DNA of 64,000 bases from Enterovibrio norvegicus_B (GCF_002876705.1 NZ_MDAG01000057.1:434001-498000), one strand, 5' to 3'. Shown: positions 16,813-25,701, counted from the first letter of the stretch. The notes: a model not told the origin generated them from the letters alone. Program-made: numbers and translations.

Positions 16813-16917
16813 AGGAGCAAAAGCCAAACCCATCGCGAGTTGGGGACGGAAAGTGTCGGGTCTCTTTGATTGCTTCGTGTTTAGACGTGGCATTTTCGAG
16901 AGATGGCCGAGCTGCCT
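16813..16917 (+). promoter_or_regulatory. cyclic-di-GMP-I (GEMM) riboswitch aptamer
   Basis: The aptamer matches the GEMM-I architecture. P1 pairs AGGAGC (16813-16818) with GCTGCCT (16911-16917) around one bulged G. Conserved GCCAAACC leads into stem CCCATC/GTTGGG, capped by a GCGA (GNRA) tetraloop at 16835-16838. GGGGACGGAAAG follows. The second arm is TCTCTT (16861-16866) with GAGAGA (16898-16903), then ATGGCCGAGCTGCC closes. The residue equal to G20 of the V. cholerae Vc2 aptamer is G16823, and that equal to A47 is A16850. The Vc2 G21-C46 pair is here C16824-G16849, a compensatory swap that supports the fold. The aptamer lies 33 nt before the RTX start codon. Alignment and numbering were done by eye from memory of Vc2. 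Confidence 0.85.
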
Positions 16918-16943
16918 CTTGCTTTGTTAGCATAAAAGAGGGA
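16915..16943 (+). promoter_or_regulatory. riboswitch expression platform over the RTX gene ribosome site
   Basis: CCTCTT (16915-16920) can pair with AAGAGG (16936-16941). This includes the first bases of the ribosome site GAGGGA (16938-16943). The CCT at 16915-16917 is also the 3' strand of aptamer P1, so the two helices exclude each other. Binding of c-di-GMP stabilises P1 and should expose the ribosome site, predicting an ON switch acting on translation. No terminator is seen between the aptamer and the gene. Confidence 0.6.
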
Positions 16944-16949
16944 AATGAA

Positions 16950-19640
16950 ATGGCGGATATCAATGGAACCAATTCTGCGGATACGTTGAATGGTACGACG
17001 GGAAAAGACACGATCAACGGTTTTGATGGCAATGATGTCATTTACGGTGATACGTCAGGTTCTTCGTCTGGCAATAAAACGGCTGCAGTCTTTGTTATGG
17101 GAGCAGACTTCTCTGCAAGCAGCGGTAATTTTCACACCTTTAGCTTCCCACCAACACTGAACTTCTCTGGTTCCACGACCAACGTTAGTTTCAATGATGA
17201 CGATGACAAACTGAATGGCGATGATCGTTGCAATGAATATTCTGACGATAAGAGCCAATCAGTAACGCTTAACGGCCAAGAGTGCGATGTAAACGTCGAT
17301 TACCAACTTAAATACTGTGACTCTGCGGGTAACGTTTATACCTTTGTTATCTTAGATGTTGATGCTGATGGGAATGGCCATCACTACAACAACCTTGGCG
17401 AAAACGGCAAAATCCTTGTTCAAACTGACGGCCCAGAAATTACGTCGGATACGGATCTTAGCCTTGTTCCAAACTCTTACCAGAACGTAAGTAGCCTTGA
17501 TTACGATGACATCGTGACACCAACGTCACCAGAGATTGATCATGGAGTTGGTGATGATGATGTGATTTCTGCCGGCAATGGTGATGATGTTGTATACGGC
17601 CAAGGCGGCGACGACTACATCGAAGGTAACAACGGCCAAGATGAGCTCTATGGTGGTGACGGTGATGACGTAATTTACGGTAACACTGAAAGCGCTAATT
17701 TTGGCAATGACTCATCTATTAAAGCATTTGTATTGAACGAGAGCTTTTCTATCACCAACGGTGGTGAATTTCACACCACATGCTTCCCGCCGAAGTTGAA
17801 CTTCAACGGTACGCACGAAGAAATCACGTTTAACGATGATGATGACAAGTTGAATGGCGACGACCAGTGCAACGAGTACTCTGACGATAAAACACAGTCA
17901 GTAAATCTTGACGGTCAAACGTACGATGCCAATGTCGACTACAAACTGTCTTACTGTGACTCTGATGGCAACATTTATACCTTCGCGGTCGTTGACATTG
18001 ATGCAGACAGTAACGGCCACCACTACAACAATGTAGGCGAAAACGGCAAAATCCTGATTCAAATCGATGGCCCTGAAATCACAGCCGATACCGATTTGAG
18101 CCTAGTGCCTAATTCGTACACCAATGTCTCTTCGCTGGACTATGATGCGTTGCAAACCAACAACGGCGATATCACTGAAATCGCAAACGACGAAGATTAC
18201 ATCGACGGCGGTAAAGGTAACGACACCATTTATGGTCAGTGGGGCGATGATGAAATTCGTGGTGGTGAAGGTGATGACCTTATCTACGGCGGCCAATACG
18301 GCACTCAGACGACTGAACTCGTTCGAAACTCAGATGGCACGTGGGACATCAGCGGCGGTGGCGAAGTGACACTTGATCTGTCTAACTTCTCTTCAAGCGC
18401 GTCTTACAACAACAGCGTGGGTTGGTATGCACTCGATGAAGATGGGAACGTACTGAAAGCGTACATCTTGGAAGATAACGTAAAAGGTGCGGCTGACATT
18501 ACTGCCAACATTGATGTTGAAGGTGCTGTGACGCTGAGCTTGTTCATCATTCCAGATGGCGACCGCAAGAACTTCGATGCGGGCGAAGCAACACTGAGCT
18601 TTAGCGGCTCTAGCCCAACTATTACACAAGGCTCTGCATCGTCAATGGTGTACGTGTCTGAAGCGGGTAAAAACGGCGACAACCGTGACCATGAAATCAA
18701 CTCTGGCGACGATTCTTGCTGGGAAGATCTATGGTGCCTAGGCGACAAAGATTTCAACGACGTTGTATTTAACGTTGAAGCGAGTCAATCAACCCGCACG
18801 ACAGATGCAGACACCATTTACGGTGAAGAAGGCAACGATACTATCTATGGTGGTGACGATGCTGACCACATCATGGGTGGCGTAGGCGACGACGTTATTT
18901 ATGGCCAAGAAGGTGACGATGTCATCGAAGGTGGTGAAGGTAACGATGAAATCTACGGCGGTACGGGTCAAGATGTGCTTCTTGGCGGCGCTGGCGATGA
19001 TTTCCTAAATGGCGGCCCAGGTAGCGACGTTGAAATCGACGGCGGCACAGGTGTTGATGAATACCGCGGCAGTGCGGGTAACGATGTGTTTATCTTCGGC
19101 CAAGATGATTTCGTTGGTACAACGGTCACTAACCAAGCGGGTCGCGTGATCAACAAATCTATGTACAACGCTGACAACGGCTTTGACAAGATGTTGGTTG
19201 AAGGCGATGCGATTGTCGATTTTACCGGTGAAAGCTACCAATCTGACCCAAGCATCACGGGTAACGTGATGGCGCAAATTGAAGCTGTGATTGGTGACGA
19301 AGGTGACCAAGAAGTGACAATTAACCCGAATGAGATTTGGTCTCAGTCTGATGCGCCTGGTGGTGAAGGTTTCGGTGGGGCAGAGGATTGGGATGGTTTC
19401 GTGGCGTACCTTGGCGAAGGCGACGACAGCCTTGATTTGTCTGGTACACCTTGGAGCTTCGACGCAGACGGCGCGGTAAATGCACCATTGTCTGCTGAAA
19501 TGATCAGCATTATGGGTCTGAACAATACACAAGTGGGCGAGTTGAATGCGTACGTGTTTACGCACGATACCCAAGATCGCACCATCACGGTATGGACAGA
19601 CGCAGAGACGGTAACGTTGAACGACGACAGCCTGATCTAA
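16950..19640 (+). CDS. c-di-GMP riboswitch-controlled RTX calcium-binding protein with duplicated Cys-containing module and DUF4114-like domain
   Basis: A secreted or surface RTX protein of 896 residues, acidic, with no Sec signal, as expected for type I secretion. RTX nonapeptides (GGxGxDxxx) lie at about residues 10-35, 200-245, 415-448 and 620-700. Two similar modules of about 145 residues (about 43-186 and 255-399) share FHTF.FPP.LNF, FNDDDDKLNGDD-C-NEYSDDK, YCDS-GN-YTF, GHHYNN-GENGKIL and NVSSLDYD, with spaced cysteines, which are rare in RTX proteins. Residues about 485-610 resemble DUF4114, ending in CWEDLWCLGDKDFNDVVFNV. The C-terminal part carries the presumed secretion signal. The ATG at 16950 follows GAGGGA; the longer in-frame reading from 16866 runs through the riboswitch. 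A matrix or adhesin role is inferred from riboswitch control. No ABC or HlyD secretion genes adjoin it. Confidence 0.88.
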   Translation: MADINGTNSADTLNGTTGKDTINGFDGNDVIYGDTSGSSSGNKTAAVFVMGADFSASSGNFHTFSFPPTLNFSGSTTNVSFNDDDDKLNGDDRCNEYSDDKSQSVTLNGQECDVNVDYQLKYCDSAGNVYTFVILDVDADGNGHHYNNLGENGKILVQTDGPEITSDTDLSLVPNSYQNVSSLDYDDIVTPTSPEIDHGVGDDDVISAGNGDDVVYGQGGDDYIEGNNGQDELYGGDGDDVIYGNTESANFGNDSSIKAFVLNESFSITNGGEFHTTCFPPKLNFNGTHEEITFNDDDDKLNGDDQCNEYSDDKTQSVNLDGQTYDANVDYKLSYCDSDGNIYTFAVVDIDADSNGHHYNNVGENGKILIQIDGPEITADTDLSLVPNSYTNVSSLDYDALQTNNGDITEIANDEDYIDGGKGNDTIYGQWGDDEIRGGEGDDLIYGGQYGTQTTELVRNSDGTWDISGGGEVTLDLSNFSSSASYNNSVGWYALDEDGNVLKAYILEDNVKGAADITANIDVEGAVTLSLFIIPDGDRKNFDAGEATLSFSGSSPTITQGSASSMVYVSEAGKNGDNRDHEINSGDDSCWEDLWCLGDKDFNDVVFNVEASQSTRTTDADTIYGEEGNDTIYGGDDADHIMGGVGDDVIYGQEGDDVIEGGEGNDEIYGGTGQDVLLGGAGDDFLNGGPGSDVEIDGGTGVDEYRGSAGNDVFIFGQDDFVGTTVTNQAGRVINKSMYNADNGFDKMLVEGDAIVDFTGESYQSDPSITGNVMAQIEAVIGDEGDQEVTINPNEIWSQSDAPGGEGFGGAEDWDGFVAYLGEGDDSLDLSGTPWSFDADGAVNAPLSAEMISIMGLNNTQVGELNAYVFTHDTQDRTITVWTDAETVTLNDDSLI

Positions 19641-19706
19641 GCCAGTTGCCTACACGCGTAAGATTGTCCTTTGCGAAAGCATTGAATAAACCGCGGTAAG
19701 CAAGAT

Positions 19707-19738
19707 AGAAAAAGGAGGCGTTTACGCCTCCTTTTTCT
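19707..19738. terminator. bidirectional terminator between the RTX gene and narP
   Basis: A perfect 14-bp stem, AGAAAAAGGAGGCG (19707-19720) with CGCCTCCTTTTTCT (19725-19738), with A/T runs both ways. It serves both convergent genes. Confidence 0.92.
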
Positions 19739-19769
19739 ATTCTGGTTTTATGTGATTTTGTACCGTGAT

Positions 19770-20405
19770 TTAAAGAGATGTTGGCTCGTTCTCTAAATAC
19801 AGCACGGTGGCGGCCACCCTTGAATCAACACCAAGTTTCTTCAGCAGGTTTTTTAAATGCACTTTCACTGTCGCTTCTGAAATATAGAGGTTTTCCGCAA
19901 TCTGCTTGTTACGAAACCCCTTGGCAACTTGTTGTAAAATTTGCATCTCCCGCTCCGTCAATACACTCAACGGCGAAGTCTGGTTCGCGCCTTGGTTAAT
20001 GTATTCCTTCACTTCATCACTATAAGCCTTTTCACCGGTCATGGCGGCTTTTAGCTTTTCAATTAATTCTTCTGGTTCGCTGTCTTTAAGCAGATAGCCA
20101 TCTGCACCTGACCGCACAATCGCACTGATGTCACTTGGGCTGTCAGAGACAGTGAGAATAACGATCGTCGACGTGCATCCGTCGTTGCGAAGTGCCCGCA
20201 AGGTATCCAATCCTGACATGCCTTTCATGTTGAGATCGAGCACGATCAAATCCGGCTCTTGTCTTGCCACTGCAGCGATTGCATCTGTGCCGTTACTGGC
20301 TTCATTCACGGTTTCAAACTCAGGTTCAAAACGCAGCAATTGGGACAACCCTTTTCGCATTAACGGATGATCATCAACAAGGAGTACATTCCATTGATCC
20401 ATCAT
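19770..20405 (-). CDS. narP: nitrate/nitrite response regulator NarP
   Basis: A 211-residue response regulator of the NarL/FixJ class. The receiver starts WNVLLVDDHPLMRKGLSQLL. The acceptor Asp is in DLIVLDLNMKGMSG, and the switch Lys in GYLLKDSEPEEL. The C-terminal LuxR-type helix-turn-helix reads LTEREMQILQQVAKGFRNKQ followed by IAENLYISEATVKVHLKNLL. It is NarP rather than NarL because it is co-encoded with narQ (15 bp downstream of it) and divergent from nap, the standard arrangement in Vibrio and Haemophilus-like species. A NarP-type 7-2-7 site lies in the napF promoter region (22285-22300). It should activate nap when NarQ senses nitrate. Confidence 0.93.
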   Translation of the reverse strand: MMDQWNVLLVDDHPLMRKGLSQLLRFEPEFETVNEASNGTDAIAAVARQEPDLIVLDLNMKGMSGLDTLRALRNDGCTSTIVILTVSDSPSDISAIVRSGADGYLLKDSEPEELIEKLKAAMTGEKAYSDEVKEYINQGANQTSPLSVLTEREMQILQQVAKGFRNKQIAENLYISEATVKVHLKNLLKKLGVDSRVAATVLYLENEPTSL

Positions 20406-20420
20406 TTTCTCCTGATTGAA

Positions 20421-22133
20421 TTATTTGAGTGGAAAGGTGAGGGATACACGACAGCCTTCGGATGGGGCGGAGACAATATCAACATGTCCGCCAAGCATCA
20501 ACGCGCGTTCATTCATAATGTTCAATCCATAATGATCGGGCTTATCTTGGTCAAGCGAGAAGCCTTTGCCGTCATCAACAACCTCAACATAGCCTTTATC
20601 ATCATTTTGCCCACATTGGATACGCAGTGAGTTTGCATCAGCATGTTTAATCGCGTTGCTGCACGCCTCGCGAATGATTTGGAGGATGTGCATTTGGCGC
20701 TGCGCATCAATGGACAGAGTATCTAACGTTGAATCCACAATAATGTTCGTTGGTGTTTGCCCTTGAAGGGCTTCGATCATCTCTTCTAATGCCAGGCCAA
20801 AATCGCTATTGGTTAGAGATAAACGGAACGCATTGAGCAGTTCTCGCAACTGGTCGTAAGCGGTTTTTAACTGTTCGCTAATTTCGTCAGCAATTGCAGT
20901 GCAATCGTCAGAGTCGATGGTCTTGAGGTGGCGCTTGAGCAGAGTGGTTTGGATTTTCAAATAAGACAGCGACTGTGCAATGGAGTCATGAAGCTCACGC
21001 GCCAAGGTTGCACGTTCTTCCATTACAGCAAGGTGCATGGCTTGTTTCTGCGCATGGCTGTAGTAAATACCGCGAGAGAGAATAAACGCGAGGTTCGAGA
21101 GCAGCATCTCATCTACGATGTGCTTGTTGCCTTGCCATTCCAACGTGCCGAGTGCATCGCCATCCACACTTAATGGCAGAGAGTACCATGTCGCATTTGG
21201 ATCAATGTCCGCGGCACTTGCATCGAGCTGCCACTCTGACTGGCTCGAATGCTGCACATTCAAACGTAGTGCGTTAACACCATCAGCATTTAATGTGACT
21301 GACAGGATGTTTTCAAATGTGTCTCGCGTCAGGAAACTTGACGAGAGTTGAGTAGAGCATTCATACAAGACGTTCAGTGAGCGGTTGGCTTTGGTGAGTT
21401 TCAGGGTTTTTGATTCGATTTTTGACTCTAGGTTGTAGTACAGCTCTTTAAGCTCTTTTGCCATCACAGAGAAGTTATTGGAAAGCACACCCAGTTCATT
21501 GTTTCGGAATGGCGGGAGGTCAACATCAAACACTTTGTTCTGAATATTTTGACTGGCAGAAACCAGCATGTTGAGCGGGTTAACAATGCGTTTTTGTGTG
21601 TAGTGAATCAAGAACAGCACAAATGCGAGGATAAGTCCCAAACCTAAACTGCCTATTAGGGCAAGGACTTGCAACTTGTTCTCAGAGTGGCGCTGAAGTG
21701 CAAACACGAACTGGTCGATATCATTCACAAAGCGGCCAACTTGCTCGAGATAAAATTCTCGGTCGGGCCCTTCAAGCTCAGGTCGCAAACGTGTCCAATT
21801 AATGATCAAGGCATCGTAGCGTTGACGAATTTCTTCCGGTACAGCGACGTTGTTGAGAAGTTGAAGTTCTTGAGACAGCAAGGCGTTTTGAAATGAGCCA
21901 ATGTGAGAACGAAGGCGAGGGGAGTCGATCGAAATATCATAAGCGATGCGATAGCTTTGCATGCGCAAAGAACCGGACGTATTGATTGCTGCGGCATCAT
22001 TCAAACTTGATGCCAAGGTGATAATCGAAAACCCCGTTATGATGACGGCCAACAAAAGTATGGCAATCAGAGAGCGTGCAACCGTGGTGGTTACAGACCG
22101 TTTCACTGAAATTTTTAGATTTGGGTCCATCAT
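20421..22133 (-). CDS. narQ: nitrate/nitrite sensor histidine kinase NarQ
   Basis: An inner-membrane sensor kinase of 570 residues (E. coli NarQ, 566). TM1 is at about residues 17-40. The nitrate-binding P-box follows, INTSGSLRMQSYRIAYDI, with the key Arg in SLRMQSYR. TM2 lies at about 155-177, then HAMP, a GAF-like central region with Cys in VLYECSTQL, and a HisKA_3 domain (EERATLARELHDSIAQSLSY) with its phosphoacceptor His. A HATPase_c domain closes (REACSNAIKHADANS, VVDDGKGFS). It starts a narQ-narP operon and reads away from napF. It phosphorylates NarP on nitrate binding. Confidence 0.94.
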   Translation of the reverse strand: MMDPNLKISVKRSVTTTVARSLIAILLLAVIITGFSIITLASSLNDAAAINTSGSLRMQSYRIAYDISIDSPRLRSHIGSFQNALLSQELQLLNNVAVPEEIRQRYDALIINWTRLRPELEGPDREFYLEQVGRFVNDIDQFVFALQRHSENKLQVLALIGSLGLGLILAFVLFLIHYTQKRIVNPLNMLVSASQNIQNKVFDVDLPPFRNNELGVLSNNFSVMAKELKELYYNLESKIESKTLKLTKANRSLNVLYECSTQLSSSFLTRDTFENILSVTLNADGVNALRLNVQHSSQSEWQLDASAADIDPNATWYSLPLSVDGDALGTLEWQGNKHIVDEMLLSNLAFILSRGIYYSHAQKQAMHLAVMEERATLARELHDSIAQSLSYLKIQTTLLKRHLKTIDSDDCTAIADEISEQLKTAYDQLRELLNAFRLSLTNSDFGLALEEMIEALQGQTPTNIIVDSTLDTLSIDAQRQMHILQIIREACSNAIKHADANSLRIQCGQNDDKGYVEVVDDGKGFSLDQDKPDHYGLNIMNERALMLGGHVDIVSAPSEGCRVSLTFPLK

Positions 22134-22256
22134 GTTGATTTGTTCACTGGCTCTTTAATGGGTTGATTACAATAACTATCATGCGCATCGAAGAGGTTAA
22201 ATTCTTCTAAATTGAAAATGCGGCTTCCATAATGTGAGCGATTTCAACCTCATTAA

Positions 22257-22270
22257 TTGATCTGGCGCAA
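22257..22270 (+). promoter_or_regulatory. FNR-like site in the narQ-napF intergenic region
   Basis: TTGAT-CTGG-CGCAA has a perfect left half and a 3/5 right half of the FNR consensus. It lies upstream of the NarP site, as FNR does in the E. coli napF promoter, though its spacing to the NarP site is 29 bp rather than 20. Confidence 0.5.
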
Positions 22271-22284
22271 TACTACCCCCTATA

Positions 22285-22300
22285 TACCCCTTAAGGGTTA
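22285..22300 (+). promoter_or_regulatory. NarP 7-2-7 binding site in the napF promoter
   Basis: TACCCCT (22285-22291), TA, AGGGTTA (22294-22300) is an inverted pair of NarL/NarP heptamers spaced by 2 bp, the arrangement NarP requires. A further heptamer, TACCCCC, lies at 22274-22280. A possible -10 (TACTGT, 22324-22329) would put the site near -44, matching the E. coli napF promoter. The transcription start is inferred. Confidence 0.75.
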
Positions 22301-22421
22301 TATAACTACTTCCGCAATCCCTCTACTGTTTTCTCAACATTTAAACATCTTCTTTGCAATGGCTATCAATCTAAGTGTTTATCTACTAGGTTCATAGTTT
22401 GCCAGAGGTCTGAAGGGAAAC

Positions 22422-22937
22422 ATGGTAGACAATCGACGCCGCGCTTTCATGCGAACACCTTTTAAAAGCACCGCAAAGGTAAGCATTCAGCCACTGCCTT
22501 GGTTGAAGGATGTGTCGACGTTTACTGATAACTGCACGCGCTGCGGTGAATGTATCAAAGCCTGCGAAACAAGCATCATTAAGCAAGGCGATGGCGGTTT
22601 CCCTTCCGTGGATTTCAATTCGGGCGAATGCACCTTCTGTTACGCCTGTGCAGACGCTTGCCCAGAGCCTCTCTTTCTCGAAGAACACGCCCAGCCTTGG
22701 CAACAAATCATCTCTATTGACGATGCTTGTCTGGCCAAGAAATCCGTTGAATGCCGCAGTTGTGCCGATGCCTGTGAAACACAGGCGATTCGATTTCGCT
22801 TGTCTGTAGGCTCAGTCGCTCAACCTCAATTTAACCGTGATGATTGTACGGGATGTGGCGCATGTCTTTCGCCTTGCCCTGTCGATGCCATTACGATGCA
22901 AACCAATACAAAAACAATAACGGAGCAACAGCTATGA
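22422..22937 (+). CDS. napF: ferredoxin-type protein NapF
   Basis: A cytoplasmic iron-sulfur protein of 171 residues that helps load or maintain the Fe-S cluster of NapA before its export. Cysteine clusters are CTRCGECIKACETS, CTFCYACADACPEP, C.AKKSVECRSCADACET and CTGCGACLSPCPVDA, all of the [4Fe-4S] type. The N-terminus (DNRRRAFMRTPFK) carries the Arg-rich start usual for NapF. It is first gene of napFDABC. Its stop overlaps the napD start (ATGA, 22934-22937). Expression is probably governed by NarP and FNR from the sites at 22257-22300. Confidence 0.93.
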   Translation: MVDNRRRAFMRTPFKSTAKVSIQPLPWLKDVSTFTDNCTRCGECIKACETSIIKQGDGGFPSVDFNSGECTFCYACADACPEPLFLEEHAQPWQQIISIDDACLAKKSVECRSCADACETQAIRFRLSVGSVAQPQFNRDDCTGCGACLSPCPVDAITMQTNTKTITEQQL

Positions 22938-23218
22938 GTGAGGAATATCACGTCAGCAGCCTTGTCGTTCACGCCGCCGCCGATCAAACGGAACAGGTGA
23001 AAGAACGTATAGAAGCACTGCCAGGCACGGAAGTACCGGCAACCAATCAAACCGGTAAGTTGGTCGTGGTGGTGGAAGGCGACAGTCGCGGCGAGTTGCT
23101 CGATATCTTTGAACAAATTAAAGCGTTGCCGGGTGTACTGGCGGCGACGCTTGTGTTTCATCAGGTCGAAAACGAAAACATAGAACCTGAAAGCAATCTG
23201 GAAGGAGTGAGGCTATGA
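22934..23218 (+). CDS. napD: chaperone NapD
   Basis: A cytoplasmic chaperone of 94 residues that binds the NapA twin-arginine signal and delays export until the cofactor is inserted. The sequence EEYHVSSLVVHAAADQTEQV and onward has the ferredoxin-like NapD fold (HVSSLVV, LPGTEVPA, GKLVVVVEG, LPGVLAATLVFHQVE). The ATG at 22934 overlaps napF by 4 bp, and its own stop overlaps the napA start by 4 bp (23215-23218). Both overlaps imply coupled translation. Confidence 0.94.
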   Translation: MSEEYHVSSLVVHAAADQTEQVKERIEALPGTEVPATNQTGKLVVVVEGDSRGELLDIFEQIKALPGVLAATLVFHQVENENIEPESNLEGVRL

Positions 23219-25701
23219 CCCTGACACGTAGAAAGTTTCTCAAAGCAAATGCGGCCGCAGCGGCAGCGGGTGCTGCGGGTATTACACTTCCCGTGTCTGT
23301 TGCGCAGGCAGCGGGAACCGACGGAGAAGTAAAATGGGATAAAGCACCGTGCCGCTTTTGTGGTACTGGCTGTGGCGTTCTTGTAGGGACACAAAATGGG
23401 CGTGTTGTGGCAACACAAGGCGACCCAGAAGCACCTGTAAACCGCGGTCTGAACTGTGTTAAAGGCTATTTCCTACCGAAAATCATGTACGGAAAAGACC
23501 GCCTTACGCAGCCAATGCTTCGTAAGAAAAACGGTGTTTACGACAAAGAAGGCGAATTCGAAGCAATCAGTTGGGACGAAGCGTTGGATTTGATGGCTGA
23601 GAAGTTCACCAAAGCCATTAAAGAAAACGGCCCAACCACGGTCGGTATGTTTGGCTCTGGCCAATGGACCGTTTGGGAAGGCTACGCTGCGTCTAAATTA
23701 ATGAAAGCAGGTTTTCTAACCAACAATATCGACCCGAACGCACGTCATTGTATGGCGTCGGCGGTAGTGGGCTTTATGCGTACCTTTGGTATGGATGAAC
23801 CCATGGGTTGCTATGACGACCTTGAGCAAGCGGATGCGTTCGTGCTTTGGGGATCTAACATGGCAGAGATGCACCCCATTTTGTGGTCGCGTTTGGCCGA
23901 TCGTCGTCTGTCTGCAGATCACGTAAAAGTGGCGGTATTGTCTACGTACGAGCACCGTAGTTTCGAGTTGGCAGATAACGGCATGATCTTCACGCCGCAA
24001 ACTGACCTTGCGATCCTGAACTACATCGCCAATTACATTATTCAAAACGACAAAGTCGATAAAGACTTTATCGCGAAACACGTTAACTTCCGTAAAGGTG
24101 CAACCGACATCGGTTATGGTTTGCGCCCTACAAACCCACTTGAGCAGAATGCAAAAAATGCAGGCAGTGGCGCATCAGATCCTATCGATTTCGATGCGTT
24201 TGCGAAGTTTGTCGCCGATTACGACGTTGAATCTGTGTCAAAACTGTCGGGTGTACCAGAAGATCAACTCGTTGCGTTGGCGGAGCTATATGCTGACCCG
24301 AAAGTGAACGTAGTCTCTTACTGGACAATGGGTTTTAACCAACACACTCGCGGTGTGTGGGCAAACAACCTTTGTTACAACATTCACCTGCTAACGGGCA
24401 AAATCTCGAAGCCAGGTTGTGGCCCGTTCTCGTTAACAGGTCAACCTTCAGCGTGTGGTACCGCGCGTGAGGTAGGCACATTTGCACACCGTCTGCCTGC
24501 AGACATGGTGGTGAATAATCCAAAACACCGCGCATTTGCAGAAGCAAAATGGAAACTGCCAGAAGGCACCATTCCGCCGAAACCGGGTTACCACGCAGTA
24601 TTGCAAGATCGCATGTTGAAAGACGGTAAGCTGAATGTGTATTGGGTGATGTGTAACAACAATATGCAAGCCGGCCCTAACATCAATGAAGAGCGTTTAC
24701 CGGGTTATCGCGACCCACGTAACTTCATCATTACGTCTGACCCATACCCAACCATTACAGCGATGGCGTCGGATCTGATTCTTCCTACTGCGATGTGGGT
24801 AGAAAAAGAAGGCGCTTACGGAAACGCTGAACGTCGTACACAGTTCTGGTATCAACAAGTGAAAGCGCCAGGTGAGGCGAAATCAGATCTATGGCAAATC
24901 GTTGAGCTGTCTAGACGCATCAAAGTGAAAGACGTTTGGCCTGCAGACTTGGTTGCGAAGAAACCTGAGTATGCGGATAAGACCTTGTTCGACATCTTGT
25001 ATGCCAACGGACAAGTTGACCAATACGGTCTCGATGAAGTGCCTGACGATCGCTTGAACGACGATGCACGCGCAGCAGGTTTTTACATTCAAAAAGGTTT
25101 GTTCGAAGAGTATGCAGCGTTTGGTCGCGGCAAAGCGCACGACCTTGCACCGTTTGAAGCGTACCACCAAGCCCGAGGTTTGCGTTGGCCCGTGGTTGAC
25201 GGTAAAGAAACCCTATGGCGTTACGCAGAAGGGCATGACCCGTATGTGAAAGCCGGTGAAGAGTTTGCGTTCTACGGTAAGCCGGACAAAAAAGCCGTCA
25301 TTTTTGCATTGCCTTACGAGCCAGCAGCAGAAGCCCCTGACGAAGAATACGATTTGTGGCTTTCAACAGGCCGCGTGCTTGAGCACTGGCACACAGGCAC
25401 CATGACGCGACGTGTTCCTGAGCTTTATAAAGCCTTCCCAGATGCGGTGGTGTACATGCACCCGCTGGATGCGAAGAAGCGTGGTTTACGCCGTGGTGAT
25501 GCGATTAAGCTCATTTCTCGTCGAGGCGAAGTGACGTCACACGTTGAAACCCGTGGACGTAATCGCGTACCACAAGGGCTAATCTTTATGCCGTTCTTTG
25601 ATGCAGGACAACTGGTTAACAAGCTCACGCTTGATGCTACCGACCCGCTTTCAAAAGAGACGGATTACAAGAAATGTGCCGTTAAAGTTGTGAAAGCCTA
25701 A
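23215..25701 (+). CDS. napA: periplasmic nitrate reductase catalytic subunit NapA
   Basis: A periplasmic molybdoenzyme of 828 residues that reduces nitrate to nitrite with electrons from NapB. The Tat signal is TLTRRKFLKANAAAAAAGAA. The [4Fe-4S] site is CRFCGTGCGV with the fourth Cys in NRGLNCVKGYF. The molybdenum ligand is the Cys in NARHCMASAVVGFMRTFGMD. Bis-MGD binding segments include GSNMAEMHPILWSRL, YWTMGFNQHTRG and STGRVLEHWHTGTMTRRVPE near the C-terminus. Length and motifs match E. coli NapA (828) throughout, so it should be active. Confidence 0.97.
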   Translation: MTLTRRKFLKANAAAAAAGAAGITLPVSVAQAAGTDGEVKWDKAPCRFCGTGCGVLVGTQNGRVVATQGDPEAPVNRGLNCVKGYFLPKIMYGKDRLTQPMLRKKNGVYDKEGEFEAISWDEALDLMAEKFTKAIKENGPTTVGMFGSGQWTVWEGYAASKLMKAGFLTNNIDPNARHCMASAVVGFMRTFGMDEPMGCYDDLEQADAFVLWGSNMAEMHPILWSRLADRRLSADHVKVAVLSTYEHRSFELADNGMIFTPQTDLAILNYIANYIIQNDKVDKDFIAKHVNFRKGATDIGYGLRPTNPLEQNAKNAGSGASDPIDFDAFAKFVADYDVESVSKLSGVPEDQLVALAELYADPKVNVVSYWTMGFNQHTRGVWANNLCYNIHLLTGKISKPGCGPFSLTGQPSACGTAREVGTFAHRLPADMVVNNPKHRAFAEAKWKLPEGTIPPKPGYHAVLQDRMLKDGKLNVYWVMCNNNMQAGPNINEERLPGYRDPRNFIITSDPYPTITAMASDLILPTAMWVEKEGAYGNAERRTQFWYQQVKAPGEAKSDLWQIVELSRRIKVKDVWPADLVAKKPEYADKTLFDILYANGQVDQYGLDEVPDDRLNDDARAAGFYIQKGLFEEYAAFGRGKAHDLAPFEAYHQARGLRWPVVDGKETLWRYAEGHDPYVKAGEEFAFYGKPDKKAVIFALPYEPAAEAPDEEYDLWLSTGRVLEHWHTGTMTRRVPELYKAFPDAVVYMHPLDAKKRGLRRGDAIKLISRRGEVTSHVETRGRNRVPQGLIFMPFFDAGQLVNKLTLDATDPLSKETDYKKCAVKVVKA

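Noticed and set aside
16866..16949. N-terminal extension of the RTX protein
   Set aside because: It runs through the riboswitch arm and P1; the ATG at 16950 has its own ribosome site and the usual RTX start.
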